DNA of 64,000 bases from assembly GCF_032854445.1 (NCBI RefSeq), contig NC_088299.1, positions 4,563,001-4,627,000 on the forward strand, written 5' to 3'. The translations under genes were made by a program, and so were the position numbers. Below the pieces are notes generated by a model, which made no database searches, was not told the origin of the DNA, and saw only the letters and a program-made list of their open reading frames with translations. This stretch comes from Liolophura sinensis. Its lineage: Eukaryota; Mollusca; Polyplacophora; Chitonida; Chitonidae. Positions within the stretch are counted from its first letter, which is position 1; every line of letters begins with the position of its first letter. This document shows, in pieces, positions 48,201 to 57,761 of this stretch.

Positions 48201-51200
48201 AGCCAGCGACAGTTACTCATTTGTTTATATCATTGGTGTTTTACGCTATACTCAAGAACGTTTCTCTTATACAACAGTGGCCAGCATTACTGTGGGAGGA
48301 AACCGTGTGGAGCCCGGACAAATCCCACGACTACGTTGCTGGCAGACCTTCTCACATGCAGTTCGAGAAGAAGCCCGCATGAGCTGGACTTAAACTCAAC
48401 ATGACTTCTTTGTTAAGACGCCCCACTGGCGTGCCAACCCCTAAGCCACGAAGGCCGCGAAAAAACAGTGAAAAGTTACCCACTCAGACTGTGCAATTCA
48501 TAAAAGTATATGTATGCTTAGGAGACCAGCAGGTCTTTCATTTATTTATTTAATTATTTGATGTTTCATCATGTGCTCAAGAATTGTTCACTTATGGACT
48601 TTATCAAAATGCCTGAAAAAAAAAATCACAAACATTTGGCAGACAACTGACAAACTTTTCCACTGGTGACACATGGCTCAACGCGTATACCATATCAGTA
48701 AAACGCCTCTGATGAAACCTACCACAAGACCTTTATAATACAAGGTCTTATAACGGAAACCTTTCTGGTAGCTTATTTATCAGTCCATAGTGCAATAAGA
48801 CATTTAACATTGAAAAATCAAGAACTGCCTGGTACTGGCACAAACTTTTTTTGGCACAAACTTTTTTTCACAGGTTATAAAAACCTTTAAACAAAATTCA
48901 AATTGCGATAGTTTTAAGGATTTTAAGGACCAGGGGGAACCCATCACACTTCTCTTCTTCTGAACCTTACATTTCGTTCTGAAAGGTACATTTTTCCAGT
49001 GGAATATCATACAACCAGCCAAACTAACCTCAAAACAATTTCTAAGACCCACAGATCTCTCATAGTCTGGCATCACTTTATTACCATACTTCAAGGATAT
49101 AAAGTATCAGTGAGAATCCTGTTAACGACCCAATCTCACCAATCCCACCCCACCCCACCCCACCCCACCCCACACTCCATGGACCTTGCAATACATCTAT
49201 ATCTCACTCAATGCTCTTCCAGTGGTACACTTGTTTTCTGAGTTGCATCAATGTCTTCCCTTTCACTTTACTGTCCAACAGTTCACTCTCCTCTGGATTC
49301 AAATCACTGATGTTCTTGTCTCCAACTGCAAACATAAACATTATGTCGGAATATTCATTTATATATTTCATTGTTGTTTAATCCCACATTTAAAATTTTT
49401 TTGTTTATTCAACAGAGATCGATTTTATGAGTTCAGGAAACCGGAGTGCCCGTGGGGTTATATTGGAATAAGGACATCTGTAATCTAGAATGAGGACATC
49501 TGTAATCTGGAATAAGGGCATCTGTAATCTGGAATAAGAACATCTGTAATCTGAAATAAGGACATCTGTAATCTGGAATAAGAACATCTGTAATCTGAAA
49601 TAAGGACATCTGTAATCTCGAATGCTGTAATTATTCAACCATAGGGCACACAAATTTAAACTGATCTTTCACAGGAAAAATAAATCCTTTATCAATGTCG
49701 AAGGAGAGTATAAAAGTAAAAATCATAAAAATATCAACATTCAACAAAATAAAATGGTAGTTTGAAGCTTTATTTTTATTTCTTTTTTTTTTTCTATTTT
49801 AATGTTCGCCCGTAAAACACAACACAAAATTGGTGGTGCCTTAATACTCTGTCTAGTGCAGTAGGGAAGACATCACACAAGACGTATCCGAAGGACCCTA
49901 AACACTGACCCATCAAGGTCACATTATACACACACCGGGGGCCTATTTCGCAAAGCCATTTTAGGATAAGTCCAAAACTAACTTTCCTTGAATAAACAAA
50001 ATTTCCGATGCTGGACGCTCAGACTTGGCTGAAATTGTACTAGTACATCACAAAATCACAAGACAAAATGTTATCTATGTCATGCATATATTTACAAGCG
50101 TAATTTGGAAAATAATTTGAGACTAAAACCCTCTCTTCATGAAACGGAGTCCAGGTCAACAAGTATTTGGCCAATTGCCACAGTAAATGACCATAAATAT
50201 TACTTGCTTATAAAATATTACTTCCAGTGCCTCAACTTCCATTTTTTCCTGCCTTCCAAAACTAACAACAACCTTCAAAAATCAATAGAACTCTCAGCAT
50301 CAGGAAAAAATGTGCACTTTCGCCTTTCGGGCGAAAATTTAGGTCCTTTAAAATAATTGTAATGATAATTTATGAGATAGCATAATGAGATTAGAAATGA
50401 CAGGGGGTAGAGGCTGACAATATGACGGCATTCTATCACAATTGATGTTTGATAAAATCCCTGAGTGCTTTGTGTTTATTGTGTTCAAATGTTTGCGTTA
50501 TGTTAAGGTAAGATTTTTCAGTACAACCCATAGGGTGGAGTGGGTAGACTCCTTGGGCCGATTTTCCCCTGTTTTAGGAAGGTAAAGCCCGAGTCACACA
50601 AGAGTTGTGGACAACCTATGACCTCTGCGATTTATCACAGTCTATCAGTCATTGTCAATCGCAATTTTACCCCAACTGAAATCAAAAGAAATTGTTTGGA
50701 GTCAAACCTAATCTAATCCATCGAGTCTTTCCAGACTCCAATACATCCGTGTTAGTCATGTGATTGGATGAAAGAAAGCAAGGGCACTTTTAGACAAAAA
50801 TGTGCTTACGATTCATGAAGATCTTTTGCAATCCTCATACGTAGATTATAAAACAAAGCCCCCGCTAATTAAGATCAGTCAGAAATATGTGGACTGCAAG
50901 TGATAACAGCTAGATTTTGTGCAAGCACATAAACAACCTGCAAGCGTGTCACGCTTGCCAACATATCTTCAGAGTAATTAAAATGCGTCAAGATCCACCT
51001 AGATTTATTGTACAAACAATCAATCCAACACTTTCAATGCTTGCCGCTAACATAAGATTTTTTGATCGCAAGTCTGAACTAGTGTGACAGGGTCTTAAGA
51101 CTGTTTATCCTCATAGCAATACTGAGAAGACAAAAACTTTGAATTCTGATTTAGGCTGTACCTTCCTTCTGTCTGACACTCTCCTCTATCCCTACAGCTT

Positions 51201-52021
51201 TGTCCCTCAATTCCAGAGCTTCTACAGGGCGTGTCGGCACTTCAGGTAACGGCTAAATTCTCAGCATTTTTTGATATATGATCAAACGGATACTCTGAAA
51301 TAACAATACAAGCAAAAGCATTATGACTATCATAAATTCCTTCAAAGATTGTTTAAATATTTACTTATTAACTTACTTACTGGTAGATCATTGTTGTTTT
51401 CTGCCATACTCAATAGCACACTTAATTTACATGTGTATAAGATTGCAGTGAGGTTTTCATGTTATTTTAGCGCCATATTCAAGAATTCTCACTATTTCAA
51501 AAGTAGACAGTCTATTTGCTATACTCAAGAATATTTCGGTTTGAAACGGTCAGACAAATGATCTGGGCCCAGCTCCACAAAGAGGCATACGGCATTTTTT
51601 TTATCGCACATTTGTCGCTCGATAGTCTGTACCAGTCTTATATGTGCGATCATCATACATGTATCGACATCTTTGTGAAACTGGGCCCTGTCTCTCTGGT
51701 GAGTTTATATAAAACATGGAGCCAGGTTTAATACCCTGGAAAGTAACTAGGGAGTAGACCAAGCAAGGGAGACAACTCACTCTCCAGCAAGACCTTCACA
51801 GCCTCCACCAGGGGTTCGGGTAGGGTAACTGCTTTGACTTTCAGCACTCCAGGATGCAGTCTGTGCTTCAGCTCACTTCCTGTGGAGTTTACGTTGTACA
51901 TCAACATCCAGTTGTAAATCTTGTGAAGGTTTTGCCTCTGACACATCCCCCTTGACTGCTTTGTGAACAGCCTGTCAAAGACATAGTTCAACGCAATCTG
52001 ACTGAAAAAATCCACAAACAT
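36207..52021 (-). CDS. METTL17: METTL17: mitochondrial ribosome small-subunit assembly factor (Rsm22 family)
   Basis: Fourteen exons joined on the minus strand: 52021-51781, 51221-51162, 49325-49208, 48140-48059, 47506-47433, 45657-45563, 44022-43955, 43065-42958, 42351-42283, 40074-40039, 39067-38975, 38709-38643, 36913-36784 and 36420-36207. All junctions are GT-AG and all phases agree. The total is 1455 nt, about 484 aa, slightly longer than the human protein. It has HPGVLKV at 56-62, a SAM-binding-type DYGSGVGS (182-189), YYCVDRS, the VENGSIAGF loop and GHVFAP. Cysteines in CPHDSKC (318, 324), SVCNF (335) and CTMCCPDG (393, 396, 397) match the region that binds a 4Fe-4S cluster in the known family. 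The family acts in mitochondria on the small ribosomal subunit. The start at 52021 is the first Met of exon 1 and leaves a ~55-residue presequence, plausible for import but not certain. Confidence 0.95.
36784..36913 (-). CDS. METTL17: METTL17 exon 13 (CCPDG)
   Basis: Acceptor ccactgcag| and donor agcaa|gtgagt. It encodes YMWPRLVKR and CTMCCPDGTIK, with the last conserved cysteines. Confidence 0.93.
36988..37090 (-). mobile_element. SINE family A fragment (METTL17 intron 12)
   Basis: ttatttgattggtgttttac, gccgtactcaagaatattgt, ttatggtgggacggaaaccg. Confidence 0.85.
37112..37236 (-). mobile_element. SINE family A, adjacent second copy
   Basis: atttatttgactggtgtttt, gaagaatatttcacttattc, cagcattatggtgggaggaa and accgggcactgacccacgac. 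It lies directly behind the copy at 36988 in the same orientation. Confidence 0.85.
37516..37540. repeat. G-homopolymer run
   Basis: About 18 consecutive G within gaggggcggg...gagattgggg; G-quadruplex-prone and a likely assembly or sequencing weak point. Confidence 0.8.
37725..37950 (+). mobile_element. Full-length SINE family A
   Basis: The head gggcttccgtggcccagtct is followed by ggtaggctagtgcagcgtga, gtcgtgggtttccccctggc, ccgaccataatgctggctgc, aagtgaaatattcttgagta and an (aaat)n tail. It is opposite to METTL17. Confidence 0.87.
38975..39067 (-). CDS. METTL17: METTL17 exon 11 (first iron-sulfur cysteines)
   Basis: Acceptor ctgtttcag| and donor tcatca|gtaggt, 93 bp in phase 0. It contains CPHDSKC and SVCNF, three of the cysteines proposed as cluster ligands in the family. 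Confidence 0.93.
39241..40038. other. METTL17 intron 10: AT-rich, with short palindromes
   Basis: 39330-39640 has repeated gcagaagag/ctcttctgc phrases and the palindrome gaagagtgctcttc near 39387, consistent with a decayed foldback element. No exon is recognised there. Confidence 0.4.
40039..40074 (-). CDS. METTL17: METTL17 microexon (36 bp)
   Basis: Acceptor gactgtttcag| and donor gcccct|gtaagt, phase 0 on both sides. It encodes LGDSNDGHVFAP, which restores the family's xVFAP-CPHD junction with the next exon. Being 3n, it could be skipped without a frameshift. Confidence 0.88.
40136..40300 (-). mobile_element. SINE family A, head-truncated
   Basis: atttaattggcgttttatgc, actcaagaatatttcactta, gcggccagcattatggtggg, gcaggttgctggcagacctt. 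Confidence 0.87.
40880..42165. repeat. 51-bp minisatellite, ~25 copies, in METTL17 intron 9
   Basis: Unit: gaatggaacagcggagccaa, then aaacacagatctcaaaacat, then tcaatgtataa; spacing 41288 to 41339 is 51 bp. As 51 is 17 codons and the unit lacks stops in several frames, there are open frames of 345 codons (plus) and 469 codons (minus). It lies between METTL17 exons 9 and 10 and is not part of that reading frame. Confidence 0.92.
44055..44185 (-). mobile_element. SINE family A, head-truncated
   Basis: atttattgatcagtgtttta, actcaagaatatttcactga, ccagcattatagtgggagga, cccacgaccatccgaaggct. It begins ~30 bp from METTL17 exon 7. Confidence 0.85.
44332..44984. repeat. 26-bp minisatellite, ~25 copies, in METTL17 intron 6
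   Basis: Unit: ggtcaaacaccagcaggcat followed by attgga, 26 bp (for example 44361 to 44387). Variation is confined to a few positions (caggaata, gaagtc, catcag). Three overlapping frames are open because no frame of the 78-bp triple unit contains a stop. Confidence 0.93.
45327..45445 (+). mobile_element. SINE family A, internally deleted
   Basis: The head gggatttctgtggcctagtg and tagcttgctagcgcagcac joins directly to the body end (atgttggccactgtagtacg, cctgagcatggcgtaaaagc, ccaatcaaataaataac). The middle ~110 bp are missing. Confidence 0.8.
47433..47506 (-). CDS. METTL17: METTL17 exon 5 (SAM motif I)
   Basis: Acceptor atttcttcag| and donor atatg|gtaaga. It encodes FDYGSGVGSVIW, the nucleotide-binding glycine loop of the class I methyltransferase fold. 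Confidence 0.95.
48220..48455 (-). mobile_element. Full-length SINE family A
   Basis: catttgtttatatcattggt, actcaagaacgtttctctta, gagctggacttaaactcaac and the head end taagccacgaaggcc. It starts 80 bp upstream of METTL17 exon 4 (in its intron 3), in the same orientation. Confidence 0.85.
48535..48600 (-). mobile_element. SINE family A 3' end scrap
   Basis: catttatttatttaattatt, tgatgtttcatcatgtgctc and aagaattgttcacttatgg only. Confidence 0.55.
49146..49174. repeat. (CCCCA)n microsatellite
   Basis: About five to six copies of accccac-type pentanucleotide, ending 34 bp below METTL17 exon 3. It is G-rich on the transcribed RNA strand. Confidence 0.85.
49345..49460 (-). mobile_element. Degenerate SINE family A
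   Basis: aggaaaccggagtgcccgtg and a ttcatttatatatttcattg tail-like start are recognisable; the middle is decayed. Confidence 0.4.
49466..49625. repeat. 22-bp tandem repeat, ~7 copies
   Basis: Unit: ggaataaggacatctgtaatct with alternating aagaac/aaggac. It lies in METTL17 intron 2. Confidence 0.88.
49844..49960 (-). mobile_element. Degenerate SINE family B' fragment
   Basis: ctaaacactgacccatcaag, gtcacattatacacacaccg and ggggcc resemble the body segment cagtcacattatactgacac at 28.3 and 57.9 kb. Confidence 0.4.
49961..51161. other. METTL17 intron 2, remainder
   Basis: No exon or recognisable repeat other than those listed. Confidence 0.4.
51563..51689. mobile_element. Short foldback MITE with CTGGGCCCAG ends
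   Basis: The left end gggcccagctccacaaagag mirrors the right end: the reverse complement of 51669-51688 starts gggcccagtttcacaaagat. An inner atcgcacat also pairs. It is ~126 bp, a compact hairpin in METTL17 intron 1. Confidence 0.75.
51781..52021 (-). CDS. METTL17: METTL17 exon 1
   Basis: Holds the presumed start codon, a ~55-residue N-terminal extension with several Arg/Lys and hydrophobic residues, and HPGVLKVKAVTLPEPL. Donor gaga|gtgagt. An AG at 52034-52035 leaves open that an upstream exon splices in. Confidence 0.8.
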
Positions 52022-52688
52022 GTTTTCGTCATTCTATACAAAACTCAGAAGTTTTCCATCATCACTATCTCAAAATTAGTTGAAATTTGCACAGACGTCT
52101 CTATATGAATAAAGACGTACAAAATTCCACACCCACTTTTTGGATTCCTAACCACAAGCATATATGAATGGTTTTGAGTGCACTTCAATCTCAGCTTCCT
52201 TAAACACCTTGAAATCCCGTGAACTGACACTGTGAATAATGGGAACAATCTGTTTGGACCAAAGTTTACAGTTCGTTCATTTCAGAGCATTGTTACATAG
52301 AGACAACCATAAAGAAAGAGCAATACATCAAAAGTCACGATGAGGTCACCAAGGTAATGTGTAATAATGGACAAGATCAGCGACAAGGAGCTGAGAGATT
52401 GGGGTTTACTTAAGGCCTGTTGCACTGCTGGGTCAACCATCGACCTTTGGATGGACACTGCAGAGAGAATCCAAGGGTTTACCTAGCAATATACAATATA
52501 ACTCAAATACAAAAAGAAAAGGTTGAGAGAGATCAATGCCTTGGCCTGCATCCAGTACCAAATTTATGATGGTTTGGGCGATATCCTGGCCGCATGTTGC
52601 TGTTGTTGAGAGGTAAAGTGCTTTTCACTCTGAAATCATAACATGGAGATAAGACTCTGTTTTAAGTCAGAATTATATAAGCCATGCC

Positions 52689-52910
52689 AGCATTTCAAAA
52701 CTCTTGTGAGTTCATGCACATCTGGACAAGGCAAGGTGGGGAAGCGGGCTCATTCAACCCAAAGCGGCTATGATTTTACTGTAATGAGACATGATTTTAC
52801 TGTAACGAGAGCTGCTAACAGCTAGCAACTACCATGAGCTAGCAACTACCTTTTAGCCATGTTAGATTGTGAGGGCCCCCACCTTGCCTTATCCAAACTT
52901 CTGAAATGCC
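52689..52910. repeat. Inverted repeat with GGCAAGGTGGGG arms
   Basis: agcatttcaaaact and tctggacaaggcaaggtggg (52689-52741) are mirrored by ccccaccttgccttatccaa, acttctgaaatgcc (52876-52910), with a 29-nt extra segment in the left arm. Between the arms are tandem tgattttactgtaa and agctagcaactacc duplications. Confidence 0.65.
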
Positions 52911-53461
52911 AACTAGGTTCAATGAATAGTGAATATACATGGAGATGTTGCTGTGTGCGGTTGATCTAATAGATAAGAGCCAAAGCTGACAACAGTTTTG
53001 GACCACAGGCATTGTTTATAAAGCACTTGTCGGGCATGGCGTGAATTGGTGTATAATTTGCCTTTGGTTGCCCCTGTGGCTACGATACTCCGAAAACACG
53101 GAGTCTTTAAAAGAGGAGTTAAGTAGCTACCAGGTGCTAGAACTACATTACAGCAATGTAACGTAACTAACTTTTCATAATTGAATATTTAGACAAAAAA
53201 CCGATATAACTGATTACTGATCACCACTGGATATTAACTTATTTGAAAGCAACGTGAGTGAGATGAAGAGACAGTTGTAAAGACTAGGGTTATACTACGT
53301 GTAACTTTCTACATCACTATTTATGTCAATTATGGCCAAATGTGGAGAAGACCCTTTTCAGACGTAGTTCACGTGACAAAGGCGTGTGACTCACGCACAT
53401 GCGCATTCAATCTTTACCATGTTCACCTGTCCTAAAGACATCTAAAAAACCATTTTCTAGC

Positions 53462-53540
53462 ACATCAACTCAAGTGGTGTAGTGGAATAAGCAACTGGCT
53501 AAGAACCTGACATGCTGCCTGATGGAAGTTTGAATCCAGA
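53462..53540 (+). mobile_element. tRNA-like SINE head, possible
   Basis: aagtggtgtagtggaataag (A-box-like) and gaagtttgaatccagagc (B-box-like) are spaced as in a tRNA-derived head. No known body follows, and no functional tRNA fold is claimed. Confidence 0.35.
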
Positions 53541-54125
53541 GCATTCCACAACAAGTTAAGTAAATCCTTTCAAGAAAGTATAAATCACGAATTATAAAAT
53601 GCAACATTGTCATATAAATGACAGTGACACATGACAGAATCTACAATGATAAACATCTTATTTACGCTGTTTTTCTTTGCATCAGTATTCTGTAAGACAG
53701 TTAGAGACCACATGATCTCCTTCGTAACAAATGGCAGGGGTGAAGACAACAGTTGTCCCAACGTTATTGCACAGGAAAATGCTTACTTTTGAATCACTGT
53801 CAGCAATCTTGCATCCCTTAGATTTTCAGCTTTCCAGATAGTGTGAGTATTTCTCCAGTTTTCATGACATTTTTTGTACAACTAGGCCTTACTGGTCACT
53901 AGCGAAGTGGCAAAAAGTGACCTTTTCTCCAATGCTTTAACATTGGCTAGCCATTTTGTTTCAGACACGAACAGGTGGTCACATGACCCCCAACTTCCAA
54001 CCCATCTTAAATCTGGTGCACACGAACTTACTCTCCACTTGCTTCACCACACAAGGGTGCATTCGTCTTAAATTTTTGCTTTAATATGCCACGTGACGCT
54101 CAACTATCCCACATGACTGCTCCAA

Positions 54126-54356
54126 ATGGCAGACGATGAAACGCAGGAGGAAGAGATGCTTTACTTCTGCTGTTATTACATTTTTGTCCACACTGTTCGA
54201 ATTCATCTTCCCGAATGCATCTTTAAATTCTGTCATGTTCTCGGCATACAAACAAGGGTAGTCCCCTTGTCAAACAACGAATTTATCATCCAACGGGGCT
54301 TCATTCACGAGGTCTTCGATGGAGACCTTGCAGCTAACAGTCACATGCTACAATAA
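54126..54356 (+). pseudogene. Relic ORF inside the Harbinger-like element
   Basis: Starts MADDETQEEE and runs 76 codons without a recognised domain. The acidic start fits leftover 5' coding sequence from a longer transposon, but no transposase motif is present. Confidence 0.35.
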
Positions 54357-54364
54357 ATAGACTC

Positions 54365-54430
54365 AGCTATTTATATTGGCCAGCTGAGTTTTCAAGCTCA
54401 GCTGGCCAATAAAAATAGCTGAGTTTTCAA
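54365..54430. repeat. Short perfect-like palindrome
   Basis: cagctatttatattggccag and ctgagttttcaagctcag pair with ctgagcttgaaaactcag-type arms. aagctcagctggccaataaa is followed by a direct repeat of agctgagttttcaagctcag. Confidence 0.65.
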
Positions 54431-55044
54431 GCTCAGCAGTCGCCGCAGAGTGTCCGCACACAGTGAGAATTTGATCTCTCCAGGCAGAAAATAACAAACA
54501 CGATAGATACTTTCCTCACTCCCTTTGATGCAGAAAAACTCACTAAACTTCGCCGCACACGGGGGGAAAGAGTTCAGCTGCTCTCCTCTCATGGTCGATA
54601 GCTCAGCAAGTTCCTCTCATGTGCGCCAGGCTTTACAGAATGCAAGTTGAACATCTCCCCCTTCAATTTTACCCAATGAAAAATCAGTAAAAGCACGTGA
54701 CCATGGGGGGGAAAATGACGTCAGAATGCACGTGCAAATCAACACGTAAATGTAACCCTAGTCCTTACAATTCCACATGCAGATTAATCAACTCACGAGG
54801 CCAAGATGACAGTTTACTTCCAATGCTCGCACTGGCTGCAACAACAACAGCACGGTTCACCAAAGGGAAGGCGGCAAAAATCCAACTGAACAACGACATT
54901 CAGTGGAGCTGCCAAAGTACAAACTGTTCAGAATCCCCTTCTACTTACCGAGAACTTTAATGATCGGCGAATGATTTTTCTGCAGATATATGGTCTAGAA
55001 AGGCACAGGCAGCAAAATCTACCACCAAACATGGTATGGTTCAT

Positions 55045-55062
55045 GGAGGCCGCCATTTTTGT
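55045..55062 (-). promoter_or_regulatory. YY1-like motif upstream of the PPxY gene
   Basis: gaggccgccatttttg contains the reverse complement of AAAATGGCGGC, a YY1-type element. Together with the ATG-containing segment ending at a donor at 55220, it points to a promoter here. Confidence 0.4.
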
Positions 55063-55200
55063 AATGTCACAGCAACGAATAACGGGCACGACGATTGGCT
55101 CAAAATGTAGGGTTGACGAACAAGAAGGAAGTAAGCACTTTGGAGCTAGCGGTGTTTTTTATTTTTACGACGCCAATTATTAAGCCTGCTTAGGAGTTGA

Positions 55201-55522
55201 ATGGCATCAACCAGATTTGGTAAGATTCGATATTGCTTCTTTCTGATGACTTGTGTTTGAGTTTAGGGAGGTCTGCGTTGGTTGAAGTTGGTAAACTTAC
55301 GTAAACGACGACTGTGCAGTGTTTACGAGTTGAACATGTTACTGTCGGTCAACATGCTGAAAGTGGTAGGCCACCGAGCAATAGACAGTCCATCCAGATG
55401 ACATTTATCGTGACAGTGTTGCCAATGTTTCTGACAATCTAGATGGACTAGATAGTAGACTATTTGTTGATCAGAAGTTTGCTAAGTTTTTGCATAATGA
55501 GATTGTTAATAATCATCCTTTC
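55201..55522 (+). CDS. Possible short upstream coding unit (two exons)
   Basis: 55201-55219 reads ATG plus MASTRF and ends at ttg|gtaaga. An acceptor caatagacag| at about 55388 would continue in phase to give HPDDIYRDSVANVSDNLDG, then a protein-like stretch to TGA at about 55522, ~55 residues in all. No homology is recognised. It could be an upstream ORF, an alternative first exon of the PPxY gene, or chance. Confidence 0.3.
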
Positions 55523-55833
55523 ATTTTCAACTACTGACAGTGCCGAGCACTGGTACTGCACCAGTACACATATTGCTACACATCTTATATATCTATGACG
55601 TTTATTTTATTTCCAAATTTCAGATAATATTCATGGAATTGAAAGGATTCGTTGAGCTGTGGTTGATTGAGCATCTGCTTTTCATAGTGAACATCTGAGA
55701 AGTGGATCAGTGACCAACAGAGGCATCAACCTTGTATTCACAACTACCAAATAAAGCAGGATGTGGGTGATCAGTTGCATAAAGTGGTCATGCATACTGG
55801 CATTAAACATTTGAAGGAGTGCGTGTTGCAAGA

Positions 55834-56817
55834 ATGATACAGCTGGGATCTCCATTCAACCATGTGCATTTGTCATATGCTCAAATGCTGGCAACACGAG
55901 CCACATATAGACATATACATGTACCTCTCTCTCAAACCCGAGTCGCTGGACTTTCAAAGTTCGGTGCTTTCACGCCAAAGATTCTCTCAACAATTAAACC
56001 AATTACAATCCTTGAAGGCCAGCGTTGGGAAAACTACAGACCAGTGAGTTCATCGTCCTATGAGGGGCCTTCTCGTTCTGTTCGGCAGAGCCGACCTGAG
56101 GAAAGTCGTCCTTACAATGAAGAAAGATCTTCAGCTGGCTCTTTAGGACTGGAAAACTTGGGAATGGTCACAGGAAGAAATGATCATCATGCTGAAAGTG
56201 AAACGTCATACTCCAGTAGTAATAACTCATTGTCTTCCTTCTGGTCTTCGCAGAGCGATGAAGGCTTATGCAGGGCAGATGTCAATACTAACAGCGAATT
56301 TGTGATTGTCAACAGTGCCATGGATATGAGGACTGTAGAGAGACTGAGGAATGCCCCTGGGGTGCCTGTATTGCCGCCCCCATACCCCTACCCTGAGGAC
56401 CCTCCACCCACATACGAAGAGGCCATGTTCAGTGTCACACACACCCACATGGACTCCGAAACACTCAAGGAGGTGGCTGCCACCCTTTCAGAATTGGATG
56501 GCGTGCTCAGTGAATACCAAGTGGAGACCCAGGGGGAGCCTGCCAATTGCGTGCAAGGCTTGTGCAGTCCCTCCTCTACACCATCAGAGGAAGTTGATTT
56601 TCATCTACAGTCTCAGTCTTTTGCTGAAGACTCTGAGAATCTGTTAGATGCCACTGGGCCTGAAATGGACTCCGGTCATAGTACTACATGTGTAAGCCAT
56701 GGGGTGCAAACTGATGAAATAAGCCAATTGGTGAGAAGTAGCAGTGATCATTTCCGCTCATATCCTCCAGTCTCACATCATCGTACACAAAATATTGAGT
56801 TTGACATACTCTACTGA
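55834..56817 (+). CDS. PPxY-motif protein, unrecognised
   Basis: Open frame of 327 aa from ATG 55834 to TGA 56817; an in-frame TAA at 55804 excludes a long upstream extension in this exon. Residues ~85-155 are Ser/Glu/Arg-rich and look disordered. PPPY (181-184) and PPTY (191-194) lie in PPPYPYPEDPPPTYEEA, the type of motif bound by WW domains of Nedd4-family ubiquitin ligases. After it, MDSETLKEVAATLSELDGVL looks helical. No signal peptide or membrane segment is visible. Codon use and composition look coding, unlike the repeat frames elsewhere. An acceptor upstream (aaatttcag| at 55623) suggests the CDS lies in a second or third exon. The first ~60 residues are less convincing and may be intron or UTR. 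Confidence 0.75.
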   Translation: MIQLGSPFNHVHLSYAQMLATRATYRHIHVPLSQTRVAGLSKFGAFTPKILSTIKPITILEGQRWENYRPVSSSSYEGPSRSVRQSRPEESRPYNEERSSAGSLGLENLGMVTGRNDHHAESETSYSSSNNSLSSFWSSQSDEGLCRADVNTNSEFVIVNSAMDMRTVERLRNAPGVPVLPPPYPYPEDPPPTYEEAMFSVTHTHMDSETLKEVAATLSELDGVLSEYQVETQGEPANCVQGLCSPSSTPSEEVDFHLQSQSFAEDSENLLDATGPEMDSGHSTTCVSHGVQTDEISQLVRSSSDHFRSYPPVSHHRTQNIEFDILY

Positions 56818-57761
56818 CGGACAAATAAGAAAATAGTTTAGGTAAACATACTGTGGCTACTTTTTCTGAATGAACTTCTCATACTCAAGGAACAAGACCG
56901 TTATTCTTGAATATATATGTAGTGTAAAACAGCAGTCATGGAATAAATATTCAAGGAGCTGCTCTTTAGGGCGTAAAAATAAAATGCATGTCTCAGACAG
57001 CCATTCTTTAAATGAATTGATTTTAAATGTCAAGAAAAATGAATATATCAGAGATATACATGTATATTATAAAAAAATGCCCTGACATTTCATCTGTGAC
57101 TAAGATACTTATTTTGACAGATATACTGAGAGTTTGGTTGATCTTATAAATCTATGAGGCGTTGTTTGGAAGGTAATGGCTTTCATGGTTGATGATATCC
57201 TACTAGAAAAATGTAAATTTCAGCACTAAGTAATATTTTTATATATGACATTTATTGTCACTAAAATGCTGCTTTTGGGGGGGGGAGGGGTCGAAGGATT
57301 AGGTTATTTACCTGCAGCAACTCCATTAGAAAGTTTATTATACATTCATTAGACAATTTCCAAAGCTTGTAGTTAATTACATGTATGTCACTTGACTTTA
57401 TGAATTGTTCATTTTGTTTGTAACTTTTGTGTGCACATGTACATGTGTGTTTTATGAGCGCTTCCAACTCACTGTATACCATAAGATATTAATATGTGGC
57501 CAGATGTTGATGAAGTTCCACAGTTCATACTGACACTTATCAAATTATGCACATTTATATCTCTACATTGATATTTAATTGTTTGAGAAGTATTCTTAGA
57601 TTCCTAGTTACTTCATCCCTATGTCTTAGGTTTTGAAATAATACTTGCATTAATTGCTTAGTAGGACACACTTTGCATTCATTCATTACTAGCGTCGGAC
57701 ATCAAATCATTATTCCCCTGCTTTCACTGTTCTTGGGAATATGTGTATGTACACGTATACT
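56818..57761. other. Presumed 3' UTR / flank of the PPxY gene
   Basis: AT-rich, no coding. AATAAA occurs near 56943 and 56987; a stronger polyadenylation context is at ~60390. Confidence 0.4.

Larger units (their letters stand above)
52034..54006. other. METTL17 upstream region, ~2 kb
   Basis: Expected to hold the METTL17 promoter and any 5' UTR exon, neither identifiable by eye. It includes the inverted repeat at 52689-52910 and a tRNA-like stretch at 53462-53540. Confidence 0.4.
54010..54632. mobile_element. Harbinger-like non-autonomous DNA transposon
   Basis: The ends aatctggtgcacacgaac and, reverse complemented, agcctggcgcacatgagg form terminal inverted repeats, flanked on both sides by the direct triplet TTA (54007-54009, 54633-54635). 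A 3-bp TWA duplication is typical of PIF/Harbinger. The element carries a 76-codon relic frame (54126-54356) and an internal palindrome (54365-54430). Confidence 0.65.
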
